NCBI GenBank assembly: GCA_017656265.1
Contig: JACDOD010000012.1
Location: forward strand, 21,774-85,773
DNA from: Bacillaceae bacterium
Lineage (GTDB): Bacteria > Bacillota > Bacilli > Bacillales > Alkalibacillaceae
Reading direction: 5' to 3'
Length of the DNA: 64,000 nt
Below, one piece after another: positions 8,619-17,213 of this stretch. Under the pieces are notes generated by a model, which made no database searches, had not been told where the DNA came from, and was given only the letters and a program-made list of their open reading frames with translations. Both the position numbers and the translations under genes were made by a program. Positions within the stretch are counted from its first letter, which is position 1. Each line of letters starts with the position of its first letter.

Positions 8619-9551
8619 GTGATTCAATATATCATTCGACGCTTAATTCATACGGTGTTCGTTGTTCTGGCCATTTCACTCATCGTCTTTTTTTCAATCC
8701 GTCTTACTGGTGATCCGGTAGCTATTATGTTCCAGGCAGGAGAACCAACGAAAGAAGCGATTGAAGAAGTACGGGAAAATTTGGGTCTTAATGAACCGTT
8801 GATTGTGCAGTACGGAATTTTTATGAAACAGTTAATCACGTTTGACTTAGGGGAATCATTCCGGTCAGGGCTTCCAGTATCAACGATGATTGCTGAGCGG
8901 ATGGGGCCGACAGTTCTGCTTGCATTGGGGGGGATTCTGGTTGCTATTCTTATAGCGTTTCCAGTGGGCATACTTTCCGCAGTGAAGCGGGGGACAGCAG
9001 TTGATTTTTTCGGAAGAATCTTTTCCTTATTAGGGATTTCTTTTCCAAACTTCTGGCTTGGAATTATGCTGATTATTGTTTTTGCTGTTCAACTCCAATG
9101 GTTTCCAGCATCGGGATATGATGGCTGGAAGTCCCTGGTGCTGCCATCCATTGCCCTCGGGATGATTTTATCTGGTATTTTAGCTCGTCTGGTCAGGTCG
9201 TCCATGCTGGAAATTCTCAACCAGCAATATATTTCAACAGCGAAATCTAAAGGAATCAAGGACTGGGTCGTGATCATCCGTCATGCCTTCCGTAATGCAC
9301 TGATCCCGACAACAACTTTTTTAGGTATTCAGTTTGGGTCGCTGCTGGGTGGAACGGTGATTATTGAACAGGTATTTTCCTGGCCGGGTGTCGGGCGGAT
9401 GATTATTGATGCCATCAACCAGCGGGATTATCCGGTCATTCAGGGCGGAGTGATTGTGCTGGCCATGCTCATGATTCTTGTGAACCTGATTGTGGATTTA
9501 AGCTACAGTTTTCTTGATCCGCGAATCAAGGTAGGGGGGAGTGATAAATAA
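8619..9551 (+). CDS. peptide ABC importer permease, OppB/DppB type
   Basis: Membrane permease of 310 residues starting at GTG (8619), ten bases after AAAGGAG. The N-terminal MIQYIIRRLIHTVFVV and the DPVAIMFQAGEPTKEAIEEVRENLGLNEPLIVQYG segment are diagnostic of DppB/OppB. The EAA loop is at about 195-220 (STAKSKGIKDWVVIIRHAF). About six membrane segments are expected. Its stop overlaps the next start (TAATG). Confidence 0.92.
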   Translation: MIQYIIRRLIHTVFVVLAISLIVFFSIRLTGDPVAIMFQAGEPTKEAIEEVRENLGLNEPLIVQYGIFMKQLITFDLGESFRSGLPVSTMIAERMGPTVLLALGGILVAILIAFPVGILSAVKRGTAVDFFGRIFSLLGISFPNFWLGIMLIIVFAVQLQWFPASGYDGWKSLVLPSIALGMILSGILARLVRSSMLEILNQQYISTAKSKGIKDWVVIIRHAFRNALIPTTTFLGIQFGSLLGGTVIIEQVFSWPGVGRMIIDAINQRDYPVIQGGVIVLAMLMILVNLIVDLSYSFLDPRIKVGGSDK

Positions 9552-10465
9552 TGCAGCAAGGAGCAGCCGTTCAGAACGAAAAAAGTCAGTCAGCCAGACC
9601 CCTTTTCCTCCGGCTGAAACGGTCGGTCAAATTTTTCTTTAGAAATTTTTCCGGTTTTCTGGGATTATTTTTGGTCATTGTCAGTGTTTCTGCTGCGCTA
9701 TTTGCAGACTATATTGCACCTATGGAAGCGGGGCAGGCTAGTTTGTCTGCTCGTCTGGATCCTCCCTCCTGGGCTGATGAAACAGGAGAATCCACTTTTT
9801 TACTAGGGGCTGATCAGCTTGGAAGGGATATGCTGAGCCGGATTATTTATGGGGCACAAATCTCCATTAAAGTTGGATTCTTTGGTGTCTTAATTGCTAT
9901 GATTCTGGGGACAATCATGGGACTGATTTCCGGCTATTTTGGAAAATGGATGGACGATCTAATCATGCGTCTTGCGGATATACAGCTTGCTTTTCCTTTC
10001 ATCTTATTTGCCATCATTGTGATGAGCGTTCTGGGTCCTGGTATCTGGAAAATTATTATTATTCTTGGCATTACCAACTGGGTCGGATTTGCCAGGGTGA
10101 TCAGGGGACAGGTTATTTCCTTAAAAGAGATGGAGTATGTGCAGGCAGCCCATGCAGTCGGCGGAAGCCATTTCCGGATTATCCGCAAACATGTGCTGCC
10201 GAATGTGCTGTCATCCATATTAGTGCTGGCGACCCTTTATATTGCTGAATTTATCTTGCTTGAAGCATCCCTAACCTTTTTAGGGCTTGGGGTTGATCCG
10301 ACCATCCCTTCCTGGGGAGGCATGCTGGCAGACAGCCGGAACTACATTACTTCTGCATGGTGGACGGCGACATTTCCCGGTTTTGCAATCATGCTGACCG
10401 TGTTAGGCTTTAACCTGTTTGGTGACTGGCTTCGTGACAAATTGGACCCCAATTTGAAAGTATAG
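9551..10465 (+). CDS. peptide ABC importer permease, OppC/DppC type
   Basis: Second permease, 304 residues. A charged N-terminal cytoplasmic stretch precedes the first membrane helix at about 30-55. The family hallmark DQLGRDMLSRIIYGAQISIKVG is present, with an EAA loop AAHAVGGSHFRIIRKHVLPN and a C-terminal FLGLGVDPTIPSWGGML. It overlaps the upstream permease gene by one base and is followed nine bases later by the M14 peptidase gene. Confidence 0.92.
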   Translation: MQQGAAVQNEKSQSARPLFLRLKRSVKFFFRNFSGFLGLFLVIVSVSAALFADYIAPMEAGQASLSARLDPPSWADETGESTFLLGADQLGRDMLSRIIYGAQISIKVGFFGVLIAMILGTIMGLISGYFGKWMDDLIMRLADIQLAFPFILFAIIVMSVLGPGIWKIIIILGITNWVGFARVIRGQVISLKEMEYVQAAHAVGGSHFRIIRKHVLPNVLSSILVLATLYIAEFILLEASLTFLGLGVDPTIPSWGGMLADSRNYITSAWWTATFPGFAIMLTVLGFNLFGDWLRDKLDPNLKV

Positions 10466-10474
10466 GTGATTATA

Positions 10475-13474
10475 ATGAAAGATTTACGATTTATGTGGGA
10501 AACAGGAAGCCTTATCCACGATCAAAATGGGGATGGGGTACCGGATGGAATTAATGTGAACATTGAATTAACAGAACGATGCCTTCCGTCCGGGCTCATT
10601 GATTTTTGTGCCCGGCTGGGGTTTGAAACTTCTTCGCTTTCCTTTGATTTTTTTGATTCGGGGAAACATGACTGGACAATAAAAATGAAACCTTCTGAAC
10701 AAGGAACGTATTTTGAATGGCGTCAGGACCTAACGATTCAGTTCTACTATCGGTCTGAAGATGAATTAAGCGAGCTGTTCCGGCTGCTTGCCAGATGGAA
10801 TCCTGACTTTCAGGTTTTAACGAAACCGGTTTTCAAGATTGCTTTGGTTGATCAGCAGCTGATTTTTTATGGTGATGAAAATACCGTCTATGAAAAAGTT
10901 TCTTTGCCTGTTTCCAGTGAAACCAAAGTGCCTGAAGTGAAAAGTCTATCCGATTTTTGGAATGGGACTTCTTTTTATCACATGAAAGAGCCTTCACCGG
11001 TTCATGAGACAAATATTCAGTTTGAAATCAACAGGGAATTCTCAAGGGATTTGCTAAAGGAGCTTTGTTATCTTGCGGCCCGTATCGGGATGTCATCTAC
11101 CCGCCTGTATTTTCCCTTCACCGGTTCTGGTTCAACCGGGCTGCCGATAAGGATCGAACAGGGGAATGTTCATGATGAAATTTACTTTCATAAAAGGGAA
11201 CAAAAACTGTATCTCAGGGGAGTAAGGGCTGTCCATTACTTTGCCAGGGCGAAACACTGGTCTGAAAACGGGGACTATGGTCTCTGGGAACTGTCTGAAC
11301 ACCATGCTGATAAAAACGAAGAAAAACTATTCGAAATCACATGGGAGGACCCAGGGGAGAGAAAGCGGTTATTGGACAGATGTAAGGATTTGACATCAAC
11401 ATTTGGAAATATGGATGGAATAAAGGTTGAGGTGTTTGTTTCCGAACCCAAATCCATACGTGATTCCATCAAGGAAAACATTGAAACCCTTTTTCCTGCC
11501 GCAACATCCGTAAACGTGCGTTCGGCTTTTAAACCTGCCTTCCTGTGGATTGAAGAGGAAGTCCTCCCGGAGCTGATTCCCTTAAAAGAAAAGATTGATC
11601 ACATTAACATTGTCTGCCTGGAAGAACAACGAGCAGACGGACTGGAACTGCCGATTCGGTGGATACAGGAGCTATATCCTGCTGATCGGTTTCTCGAGGA
11701 AAATCTGGGTATTGCGGCTGATCGGATTAATTTTGCCCTCACAAAGGATTCAAGACATACCTTCTCTCTAATTGCCCGGGATCAGCAAGGGAATATGTTA
11801 TATGAAAACGTTCTGGATGTCCCTGTTTCAGAAATGGATTATGTGGAAAGAGGAAAAAAGGTTTACCCAACTGCGGGAGCCATCAGGCTTTTTCATCATC
11901 ATTCCGTCGTTTATGAAGAGCTTTTACCGACAGACCGGGAACGTTTTTATGAGTTTTACCGGCGGGAGGTTTTGCCTGAGCTCTGGGAAAAGGTAAGAAA
12001 ACATACAGATGACCCGGAAAGGGGATTTACAAGACCTCTATTTGACCGGATAGAGATAAAAGCGTCTATGAGTGAGGAAGAACGGAAATTAGGAATTGAT
12101 GAAGAACGGATTTCTTCTATGGAAGCGCTGCATGAGGATTTATATTTCAATACGCTGGATTATTTTATGATAAAAGGAGAACAACATGTTGAGCGTGGGT
12201 TTACTGCTCCCGGAGGAGTCTATCCCTATTTACAAGCAGCTGAAGGCCCTCCGCATGCCGTCATTACCTCCTACTCATGGGAAGGAAATGGGGAGACGGA
12301 ATGGGAAGTGCACCGAATCCAGCTTCGTGAGGATGCAAAGCCGGCGTTAATCGAATTACACAATAAACATACCCATGAGAAAAAAGAGGTTTCCATTGAA
12401 TCAGCAGAACTGCCATCGATGACCCCAATCTGGGAAGATAAATGGCATGTCCCGGAGGAGTTTGATCAGAGGTGGGTACCTGCTTTTTCTTATCGAGGAC
12501 ATCCTATCCCGGTGCTTGAAATGTATACGCCCGTTCAAGAAGAATATGTGTCGCCGATTAAACTTTCTTTATATAAACCTACCATACTGATTGAGTCCGG
12601 CCACCATGCGAATGAGGTGTCCAGTACACCGGCTGTTTTGGAGTTAATTCAGGAGATAGTAACGGAGAAGCCTGACCTGTTAAAGATCATTAATATGACA
12701 GTCATTCCGCTGGCTAACCCTGATGGATCTTTTCTGCATCAAAGGATGATTCGGGATAACCCGGAGTGGAAACATCATGCTGCCCGGTACAATGCGGTAG
12801 GATTAGAATATGCTGATGTCCGGTATCAAAAAAGTGTAATTGGAGAGGGAGAGGTTGTTCCTGCCATTATGAAAAGGTGGGCACCTGACGTGGTGATTGA
12901 CAATCATGGTATCCCTTCTCATGAATGGATCCAGCCTTTTGCAGGCTACAATAGTCCCCCGAGGTTTCCGATGTCTTACTGGATCCCAAATTCATTGCTC
13001 TATGGGATTGGCAGGGAGCTGAATCGGGAGAAATATCCCGATCATGTCCAAAATTTGGAGATCATCATTCAACGAATCGGTGAAAAATTGAGGGGAACAG
13101 AAATTGAGGAAGGCAACCGTTATTGGATGGGCCGCTACTACAAGTATGGGACTCGCTGGCTTCCGGATACGTTTCCTGTGGAGGAAAGTGATGGTTTAAA
13201 CTTCTATAAGTGGGCTTCGAATGTTTCTAGTTCGTCGATTGCGGCTATTGAACGATTTCCTGACTGGGTGAGTCTGGATTTGATTTCAGAAGCTGCAGAT
13301 GAAACAGTATATGGGAAATCACTGGAAATATGCAAACTCGGACAAAAACTGTTTAATTTAGCAGTAATTGAAGAGGTTGCCAGGAGTCAGAAGCGGGTTG
13401 AAAGAAGTCATATAAACGAGGGTGTTGAAATGAAAAGACAGCGCCCATTATTATTTAGAGGTGATGGATCATGA
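10475..13474 (+). CDS. large M14-family zinc carboxypeptidase-like protein (999 aa)
   Basis: Probable zinc peptidase with a C-terminal M14 domain: GHHANEVSST (H about 710, E about 714) and DNHGIPSHEW (H about 810) supply the HxxE...H zinc ligands, with the usual ANPDGS between them. The first ~600 residues are unassigned. They begin with HDQNGDGVPDG, a DxNxDGxxD calcium-loop-like motif. No signal peptide is visible, so it is predicted cytoplasmic. ATG 10475 is preferred (AGGTGAT upstream) over GTG 10466. It sits between importer permeases and pcp, with a four-base overlap into pcp, so it probably trims imported peptides or gamma-glutamyl compounds. Confidence 0.8.
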   Translation: MKDLRFMWETGSLIHDQNGDGVPDGINVNIELTERCLPSGLIDFCARLGFETSSLSFDFFDSGKHDWTIKMKPSEQGTYFEWRQDLTIQFYYRSEDELSELFRLLARWNPDFQVLTKPVFKIALVDQQLIFYGDENTVYEKVSLPVSSETKVPEVKSLSDFWNGTSFYHMKEPSPVHETNIQFEINREFSRDLLKELCYLAARIGMSSTRLYFPFTGSGSTGLPIRIEQGNVHDEIYFHKREQKLYLRGVRAVHYFARAKHWSENGDYGLWELSEHHADKNEEKLFEITWEDPGERKRLLDRCKDLTSTFGNMDGIKVEVFVSEPKSIRDSIKENIETLFPAATSVNVRSAFKPAFLWIEEEVLPELIPLKEKIDHINIVCLEEQRADGLELPIRWIQELYPADRFLEENLGIAADRINFALTKDSRHTFSLIARDQQGNMLYENVLDVPVSEMDYVERGKKVYPTAGAIRLFHHHSVVYEELLPTDRERFYEFYRREVLPELWEKVRKHTDDPERGFTRPLFDRIEIKASMSEEERKLGIDEERISSMEALHEDLYFNTLDYFMIKGEQHVERGFTAPGGVYPYLQAAEGPPHAVITSYSWEGNGETEWEVHRIQLREDAKPALIELHNKHTHEKKEVSIESAELPSMTPIWEDKWHVPEEFDQRWVPAFSYRGHPIPVLEMYTPVQEEYVSPIKLSLYKPTILIESGHHANEVSSTPAVLELIQEIVTEKPDLLKIINMTVIPLANPDGSFLHQRMIRDNPEWKHHAARYNAVGLEYADVRYQKSVIGEGEVVPAIMKRWAPDVVIDNHGIPSHEWIQPFAGYNSPPRFPMSYWIPNSLLYGIGRELNREKYPDHVQNLEIIIQRIGEKLRGTEIEEGNRYWMGRYYKYGTRWLPDTFPVEESDGLNFYKWASNVSSSSIAAIERFPDWVSLDLISEAADETVYGKSLEICKLGQKLFNLAVIEEVARSQKRVERSHINEGVEMKRQRPLLFRGDGS

Positions 13475-14070
13475 AACAGCTGTTATTAACGGGATTTGAA
13501 CCTTTTTTGGATTTCCCCATTAATCCGGCAAAGGAAATTGCTGATGAATTGAATGGTCAACGGATTGGCGATTATGAAATTGTCAGCCGGATTCTTTCCG
13601 TGGATTTTCAGAAAACAGGAGATGAACTCATTCAGCACTTTGAAGATGTCAAACCGGATGTGGTCATTTCCCTTGGTCTTGCAGGAGGGAGGTACAAAAT
13701 CACACCAGAAAGAATTGCGATTAACTGCAATGATGGTGTGACCGATAATGCCGGAAGAAAGCCAGAGGATGAACCGATAATGGAAGATGGACCGGACGGA
13801 ATTTTTTCAACACTGCCGATCCGGAAGATGGTCAATCATCTGCAGGAAGCAGGATATCCGGCCGAAATTTCCAACACAGCGGGTACGTATTTGTGCAATC
13901 ATGTGATGTACAGGATGCTATACCATATTCAAACACATGATTTTTCCGTTCGATCCGGGTTTATTCATATCCCGGCTTCCCATGATCTCGCTGTGAAACA
14001 TGGAAAAATTCCGGGATGGTCACACCGGGATTTAGTCGATGCGATAAAAATATGTATTCAGGCACTGTAA
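13471..14070 (+). CDS. pcp: pyroglutamyl-peptidase I (pyrrolidone-carboxylate peptidase)
   Basis: Cytoplasmic cysteine peptidase of family C15 that removes N-terminal pyroglutamate from peptides. It has 199 residues, close to the usual 200-215. Motifs: LLTGFEPF at the N-terminus, PERIAIN (catalytic Glu), NTAGTYLCN (catalytic Cys) and FIHIPA (catalytic His). Its ATG overlaps the stop of the M14 gene (ATGA). It is the last gene of the importer operon and is closed by a terminator. Released 5-oxoproline could feed the PxpABC enzyme encoded at 50-52.8 kb. Confidence 0.95.
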   Translation: MKQLLLTGFEPFLDFPINPAKEIADELNGQRIGDYEIVSRILSVDFQKTGDELIQHFEDVKPDVVISLGLAGGRYKITPERIAINCNDGVTDNAGRKPEDEPIMEDGPDGIFSTLPIRKMVNHLQEAGYPAEISNTAGTYLCNHVMYRMLYHIQTHDFSVRSGFIHIPASHDLAVKHGKIPGWSHRDLVDAIKICIQAL

Positions 14071-14106
14071 TTCTGAAGGATGATTTGGTACAGGGCCGAT
14101 CATCTG

Positions 14107-14149
14107 AACTGGCATCTGAACGTTAATTTCGGGTGCCAGTTTTTTTTTG
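14107..14149 (+). terminator. rho-independent terminator of the peptide operon
   Basis: AACTGGCATC pairs with GGGTGCCAGTT (ten pairs with one wobble) and is followed by nine T residues. Confidence 0.85.
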
Positions 14150-14164
14150 TGCCCTTTACCGAAG

Positions 14165-14265
14165 AGAAAAAGGTAGCGTCCTGCTTAGCTCCGAAGACTT
14201 CTGGAAGCCCATGAGAAGTCTTGTCCCGCCTCAGGGGAGAAGCAGTTCGAGGGCTGGATGATGCA
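14165..14265 (-). repeat. decayed copy of the ~115-bp GC-rich dispersed repeat
   Basis: Read on the minus strand, this stretch shows CAGCCCTCGAACTGCTTC, then GGCGGGACAAGACTTCTC and CTTCGGAGCTAAGCAGGACGC. These match in order the blocks of the repeats at 32933 and 33052 (CAGCCCCTCGAGCTGCTTC, GGCGGCGACAGCC, TTCGGGGCTAAGCGGGGC). The copy is clearly mutated. It occupies most of the recognisable part of the gene-free stretch 14150-14572; I see no gene in the remainder. Confidence 0.6.
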
Positions 14266-14572
14266 GCATGACAATAAGAGGAAGTGTCCTGTTTATCGCA
14301 GAAAACAGCCTGGAGTAATCAGTTAATTTTAAGGGAGTTTTCCTGGGAAATGCGTTCACGGATGTTTTTTGTGGAAAAATCAGTAAAACATCAGAGGCGG
14401 AAAATGTCAGATTTTAAGGGCGAGGTTCTTGTTTTGTCGAAAGTATAGCTAAGTCTGTCCTTATATGTTATAAAATTTAGTAAATACTAGATTGTAATTC
14501 TTATAAACTACTTTCATCAAGGAGAGGATAGCCCTGGTGGTAAAATTTTATAGTAAAGGATGATGTAAATTT

Positions 14573-15274
14573 ATGTTTATTCAGAATGTTTATGATCTTA
14601 AGGATCATACCCCTATTAAACTTTCTTATCAAACGATGTATAATTTAAAATCATGGAAAACGGTCGGTTACGCTATAAGGGTGTGTAACGCTTCTCAAAG
14701 TACTCCTAAAGGGAGGCGACAACTACAAAACAATATATATAAGGAACTGGAAAACCTGAGACATACGATCATCGCCTTCAGCAAAAATTTATCCCCTCAT
14801 CAAAGAATGAAGCTATTAATTCAATTGACTCCATCGGCACTGCTGAATACTTCCTTTATTCCTTTTGTAAAGGAATTGTTAGCCAGCAGCTCTTTTCAAA
14901 ATCATCAATTTGTTTTTGAGATCTGCCTCCATGATGAAACCCCCGCAGTCAACCTTCTGAAGAAAAGAGTTCGTCAGTTGAAAGAACTGGGAAATCTAAT
15001 CAGCATCAATGTGTCTTCCATCGGTATTTCCCCATTTCGCCATGTGATCGAATTAGAACCCCACTGGATTCAGTTAAGTAAATATTTTTCTTTTGGACTT
15101 TCGGAGTCTAAGATGAAACAAAATGTTGTTCAGTCATTTGTGGAGTCCTTTCGTGATGACACCATGATCGGCCTGAAAGGAATCGGTCAGCCGGAAGACC
15201 TGGCAATGGCTAAAGCACTGGGAGTAAAGCTTGGGCAGGGTTCTATTTTAGACAAAGCCGTTACGTTTTTATAG
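14573..15274 (+). CDS. degenerate EAL-domain protein, probably inactive
   Basis: Stand-alone EAL-like protein of 233 residues with no sensor domain. The fold is recognisable from LSYQTMYNLKSWKTVGYAIRV at the start, FVFEICLHDE in the middle and GIGQPEDLAMAKALGVKLGQG at the end. These align with canonical GYEALLR, ELTES and EGVETxEQL...GxxxGQG. The EAL glutamate is absent (AIR), the DDFGTG metal site is replaced by INVSSIG, and the EGVE glutamate is replaced (KGIG). It is therefore unlikely to hydrolyse c-di-GMP and may bind a partner instead. AAAGGATG lies upstream of the ATG; a terminator follows. Monocistronic. Confidence 0.7.
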   Translation: MFIQNVYDLKDHTPIKLSYQTMYNLKSWKTVGYAIRVCNASQSTPKGRRQLQNNIYKELENLRHTIIAFSKNLSPHQRMKLLIQLTPSALLNTSFIPFVKELLASSSFQNHQFVFEICLHDETPAVNLLKKRVRQLKELGNLISINVSSIGISPFRHVIELEPHWIQLSKYFSFGLSESKMKQNVVQSFVESFRDDTMIGLKGIGQPEDLAMAKALGVKLGQGSILDKAVTFL

Positions 15275-15279
15275 CCTGG

Positions 15280-15324
15280 AACACCTGGAAACGTTTGATG
15301 CAAGCGATTTCCGGTGTTTTTTTG
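15280..15324 (+). terminator. rho-independent terminator after the EAL-like gene
   Basis: AACACC(T)GGAAACG pairs with CGATTTCC GGTGTT, followed by a run of T. An AAACGTTT palindrome lies within the loop side. Confidence 0.75.
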
Positions 15325-15585
15325 TGACATGCTTTTAAAAAGGTATGCTAAGAGGTGGGGAGAAAAGGAGAGGGAGAGATTCTCTGCAACGGGCATTCGG
15401 TTTTTTAGTGATCAGCAGGGTAATCCCCTGCCGATGAATAAGGTTGTTATGCAAACTACAACTTCAGTGATTTGCATAGATATGACGCTGACCATGAGTT
15501 ATTTTAAAACGAGGTACGGCCCGAATGCCAGCCTCTTTATTGTAAACTGATCGACTTTTGAATATGGAACTTTACCCCTTTCAAT
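15325..15585. other. gene-free stretch
   Basis: A reading frame ends at 15550, but it has no ribosome-binding site and no recognisable composition. I see no repeat or hairpin of note here. Confidence 0.4.
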
Positions 15586-15807
15586 TCAAAGATCAAAATA
15601 TTCTTCCGTCACCGGGTTTCTTTCAAACACATGCTGGCATTCTGGACACGTAATATATATCAAGCCAATGAAACCGTGAATATCCCTGGATAAACTATGA
15701 TTAAAGTTGGAACATGTTTGGCTAATCCAGACAAAGTACCTTATTCTTCTTTTGTTTTGTTTCTCATCCATACACCTTGATTTATTTTTTTGCCTGTGCC
15801 CCTTCAT
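15586..15807 (-). CDS. possible small CxxC protein (73 aa)
   Basis: Short basic ORF with a CPEC motif near the C-terminus (ITCPECQHVFERNP) and another Cys about 25 residues earlier, which might form a small zinc-binding knuckle. AAAGGG lies nine bases before the ATG at 15807. It follows the 109-residue minus-strand ORF by 71 bases and could be its operon partner. I do not recognise it, and coding potential is uncertain. Confidence 0.35.
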   Translation of the reverse strand: MKGHRQKNKSRCMDEKQNKRRIRYFVWISQTCSNFNHSLSRDIHGFIGLIYITCPECQHVFERNPVTEEYFDL

Positions 15808-15878
15808 GTTTAATAGCCCTTTAAATGATAGAAACTTAACAAATAAATATACACGGGAACTCCCTTCAGCATGTTTTA

Positions 15879-16208
15879 CTATATGTAAACTCTTATTTCC
15901 CTCCCCTTCAACATTCTTGAAAGATGCTCCAAAGCTTGAATCAGTGCTTTTTCCCTTGTGGTACTATATCCTATGGCTGTGAGGATATCAGTTGAAGCAC
16001 AATAAATTCCTGCCTGTAGGAGAGCTTCTATAGATAGATTTTTTCCCATGGAAAAAACAGTATGTTCATCTATGGTATGGTAGCTAATTTCGAATGGGGG
16101 ATTGTAGGATTTTACCGAATGTTTAATATTTTCCAACAGGGTCTTTAGAAGCATGAGTTTTGTGTCGTTATGGATCGTTTTATGATGTAGTAAAAGACAA
16201 TAGTACAT
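15879..16208 (-). CDS. hypothetical protein (109 aa) divergent from XRE regulator
   Basis: Unrecognised ORF with mixed composition (LLQAGIYCASTDILTAIGYS, then REKALIQALEHLSRML) and no signal peptide or clear membrane helix. A GGTGGTGTGA stretch precedes the ATG at 16208. It is transcribed away from the XRE-type regulator gene, sharing a 133-base AT-rich promoter region with inverted repeats. That arrangement suggests the regulator controls it. It could also be the remnant of a longer gene. Confidence 0.45.
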   Translation of the reverse strand: MYYCLLLHHKTIHNDTKLMLLKTLLENIKHSVKSYNPPFEISYHTIDEHTVFSMGKNLSIEALLQAGIYCASTDILTAIGYSTTREKALIQALEHLSRMLKGREIRVYI

Positions 16209-16227
16209 TCATCACACCACCAGTAGT

Positions 16228-16246
16228 TCTTTTATGGAACTATTTT
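16228..16246. promoter_or_regulatory. inverted repeat in divergent promoter region
   Basis: TAGTTC and GAACTA arms flank TTTTATG between the 109-residue ORF and the XRE regulator gene. It is a candidate binding site or mRNA hairpin; function is inferred only from position. Confidence 0.35.
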
Positions 16247-16313
16247 ATCATAGTTTTGATATAGAACAATAATTTTATTTAAAAAACTTTTTGAAATGTT
16301 ACCATAAGTCTCG

Positions 16314-16332
16314 AACACTTAGCGAAAGTGTT
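16314..16332. promoter_or_regulatory. candidate operator of the XRE regulator
   Basis: AACACTT - AGCGA - AAGTGTT, a perfect seven-base inverted repeat, lies ten bases upstream of the regulator's ATG. Its length, symmetry and position fit an autoregulatory XRE/Cro-type operator. Confidence 0.45.
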
Positions 16333-16341
16333 GTGAGATGA

Positions 16342-16755
16342 ATGGAGCAAAAACTGGCAGAAAACATTAAATACTTCAGAAAATTGAAGAACTGGACTCA
16401 GCAGGACCTGGCAAATCAACTGCAAATTTCCCGTTCAGTTGTAGCCAAATGGGAAAGTGGTAGTTCAGTTCCAGATGTAAAAACACTTGTTTTATTAAGT
16501 GGTATATTTGAGGTATCAGTTGATCATTTAATTGGGAATCATATCAGTCGATCTGATTTATTAAAAGAGTTTCAAAAAATATATTTATCCAAACAGCAAC
16601 AGTTGGATGAAGAAACTATTGAAATAGTCGACTTTGTTGTCAAAAACCCTCAGATTAAACAATCCTTACTAGAACTAAAAAAACTTCCGATAAGAAAGCA
16701 AAAAGTAGTTCATCGGCTTCTTAAGACCCTTATTGATGAAATTAAGAAAACATGA
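16342..16755 (+). CDS. XRE-family transcriptional regulator
   Basis: Regulator of 137 residues. Residues about 6-62 form a Cro/C1-type helix-turn-helix (TQQDLANQLQISRSVVAKWESGSSVPDVKTLVLLSGIF). A helical C-terminal region with a LLELKKLPIRKQKVVHRLLKTLIDEI tail probably mediates oligomerisation. The ribosome-binding site is weak (GTGAG). An inverted repeat directly upstream suggests autoregulation. The target is likely the divergent ORF; no phage genes surround it. Confidence 0.85.
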   Translation: MEQKLAENIKYFRKLKNWTQQDLANQLQISRSVVAKWESGSSVPDVKTLVLLSGIFEVSVDHLIGNHISRSDLLKEFQKIYLSKQQQLDEETIEIVDFVVKNPQIKQSLLELKKLPIRKQKVVHRLLKTLIDEIKKT

Positions 16756-16762
16756 ATTATGG

Positions 16763-16810
16763 TGCCTGGCCCCTGTCGAAAAATCTTCAACAGGAGGGCA
16801 GGCATTTTTA
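16763..16810 (+). terminator. terminator after XRE gene, decayed palindromic-repeat copy
   Basis: TGCCTG...CCCCTGTCGAA pairs imperfectly with TTCAACAGGAGGGCAGGCA, followed by TTTTTA. The first arm and AAAAATCTT loop match the dispersed palindromic family. Confidence 0.65.
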
Positions 16811-17213
16811 ATAGACCAGAATGTATAAAGATATGGAGTTATTAGTCCCCCTCATCCAAATTATTCCTCTTTGATTTAATTGACTGTCGAGTTAGTGAGA
16901 GAATAAACGAAAGCCTATATCATGGAAGGGAACTGAATGCTTGTAGTTGAGGCTCGATTTAGAGACAGGCGGACTATGATTTATATAAACGAACAGGGAG
17001 AAAAGTTAACTTTACCAAACGGGGAAATTTACCTGCAGCACTTGACGGCGTTTTTACACGATTTATTCAGGTACATGTACGCCATCAACCTTTTAATGGA
17101 CAAGTGCAGACAAAAAATACAGAAAAAGTCCGTCATCCCCCCCTTTTTGAGGGAAAAAACACAGCACCATCGATTGCCCTTCAAGAATCTTTTTGAGTTG
17201 AAAATCCAGCACG
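16811..17213. other. gene-poor stretch downstream of lacI-type gene
   Basis: An ORF can be read from 16937 (AAGGGA upstream), but its second half runs antisense through the regulator gene. The most protein-like composition switches frame near 17040. This looks like a decayed gene or non-coding DNA rather than an intact gene. Confidence 0.35.

Noticed and set aside
15287..15302. cre-like GGAAACGTTTGATG
   Set aside because: Located in the stem and loop of a terminator after the EAL-like gene, with no promoter nearby.
15314..15550. 78-codon frame downstream of the EAL-like gene
   Set aside because: No ribosome-binding site; begins inside a terminator tail.
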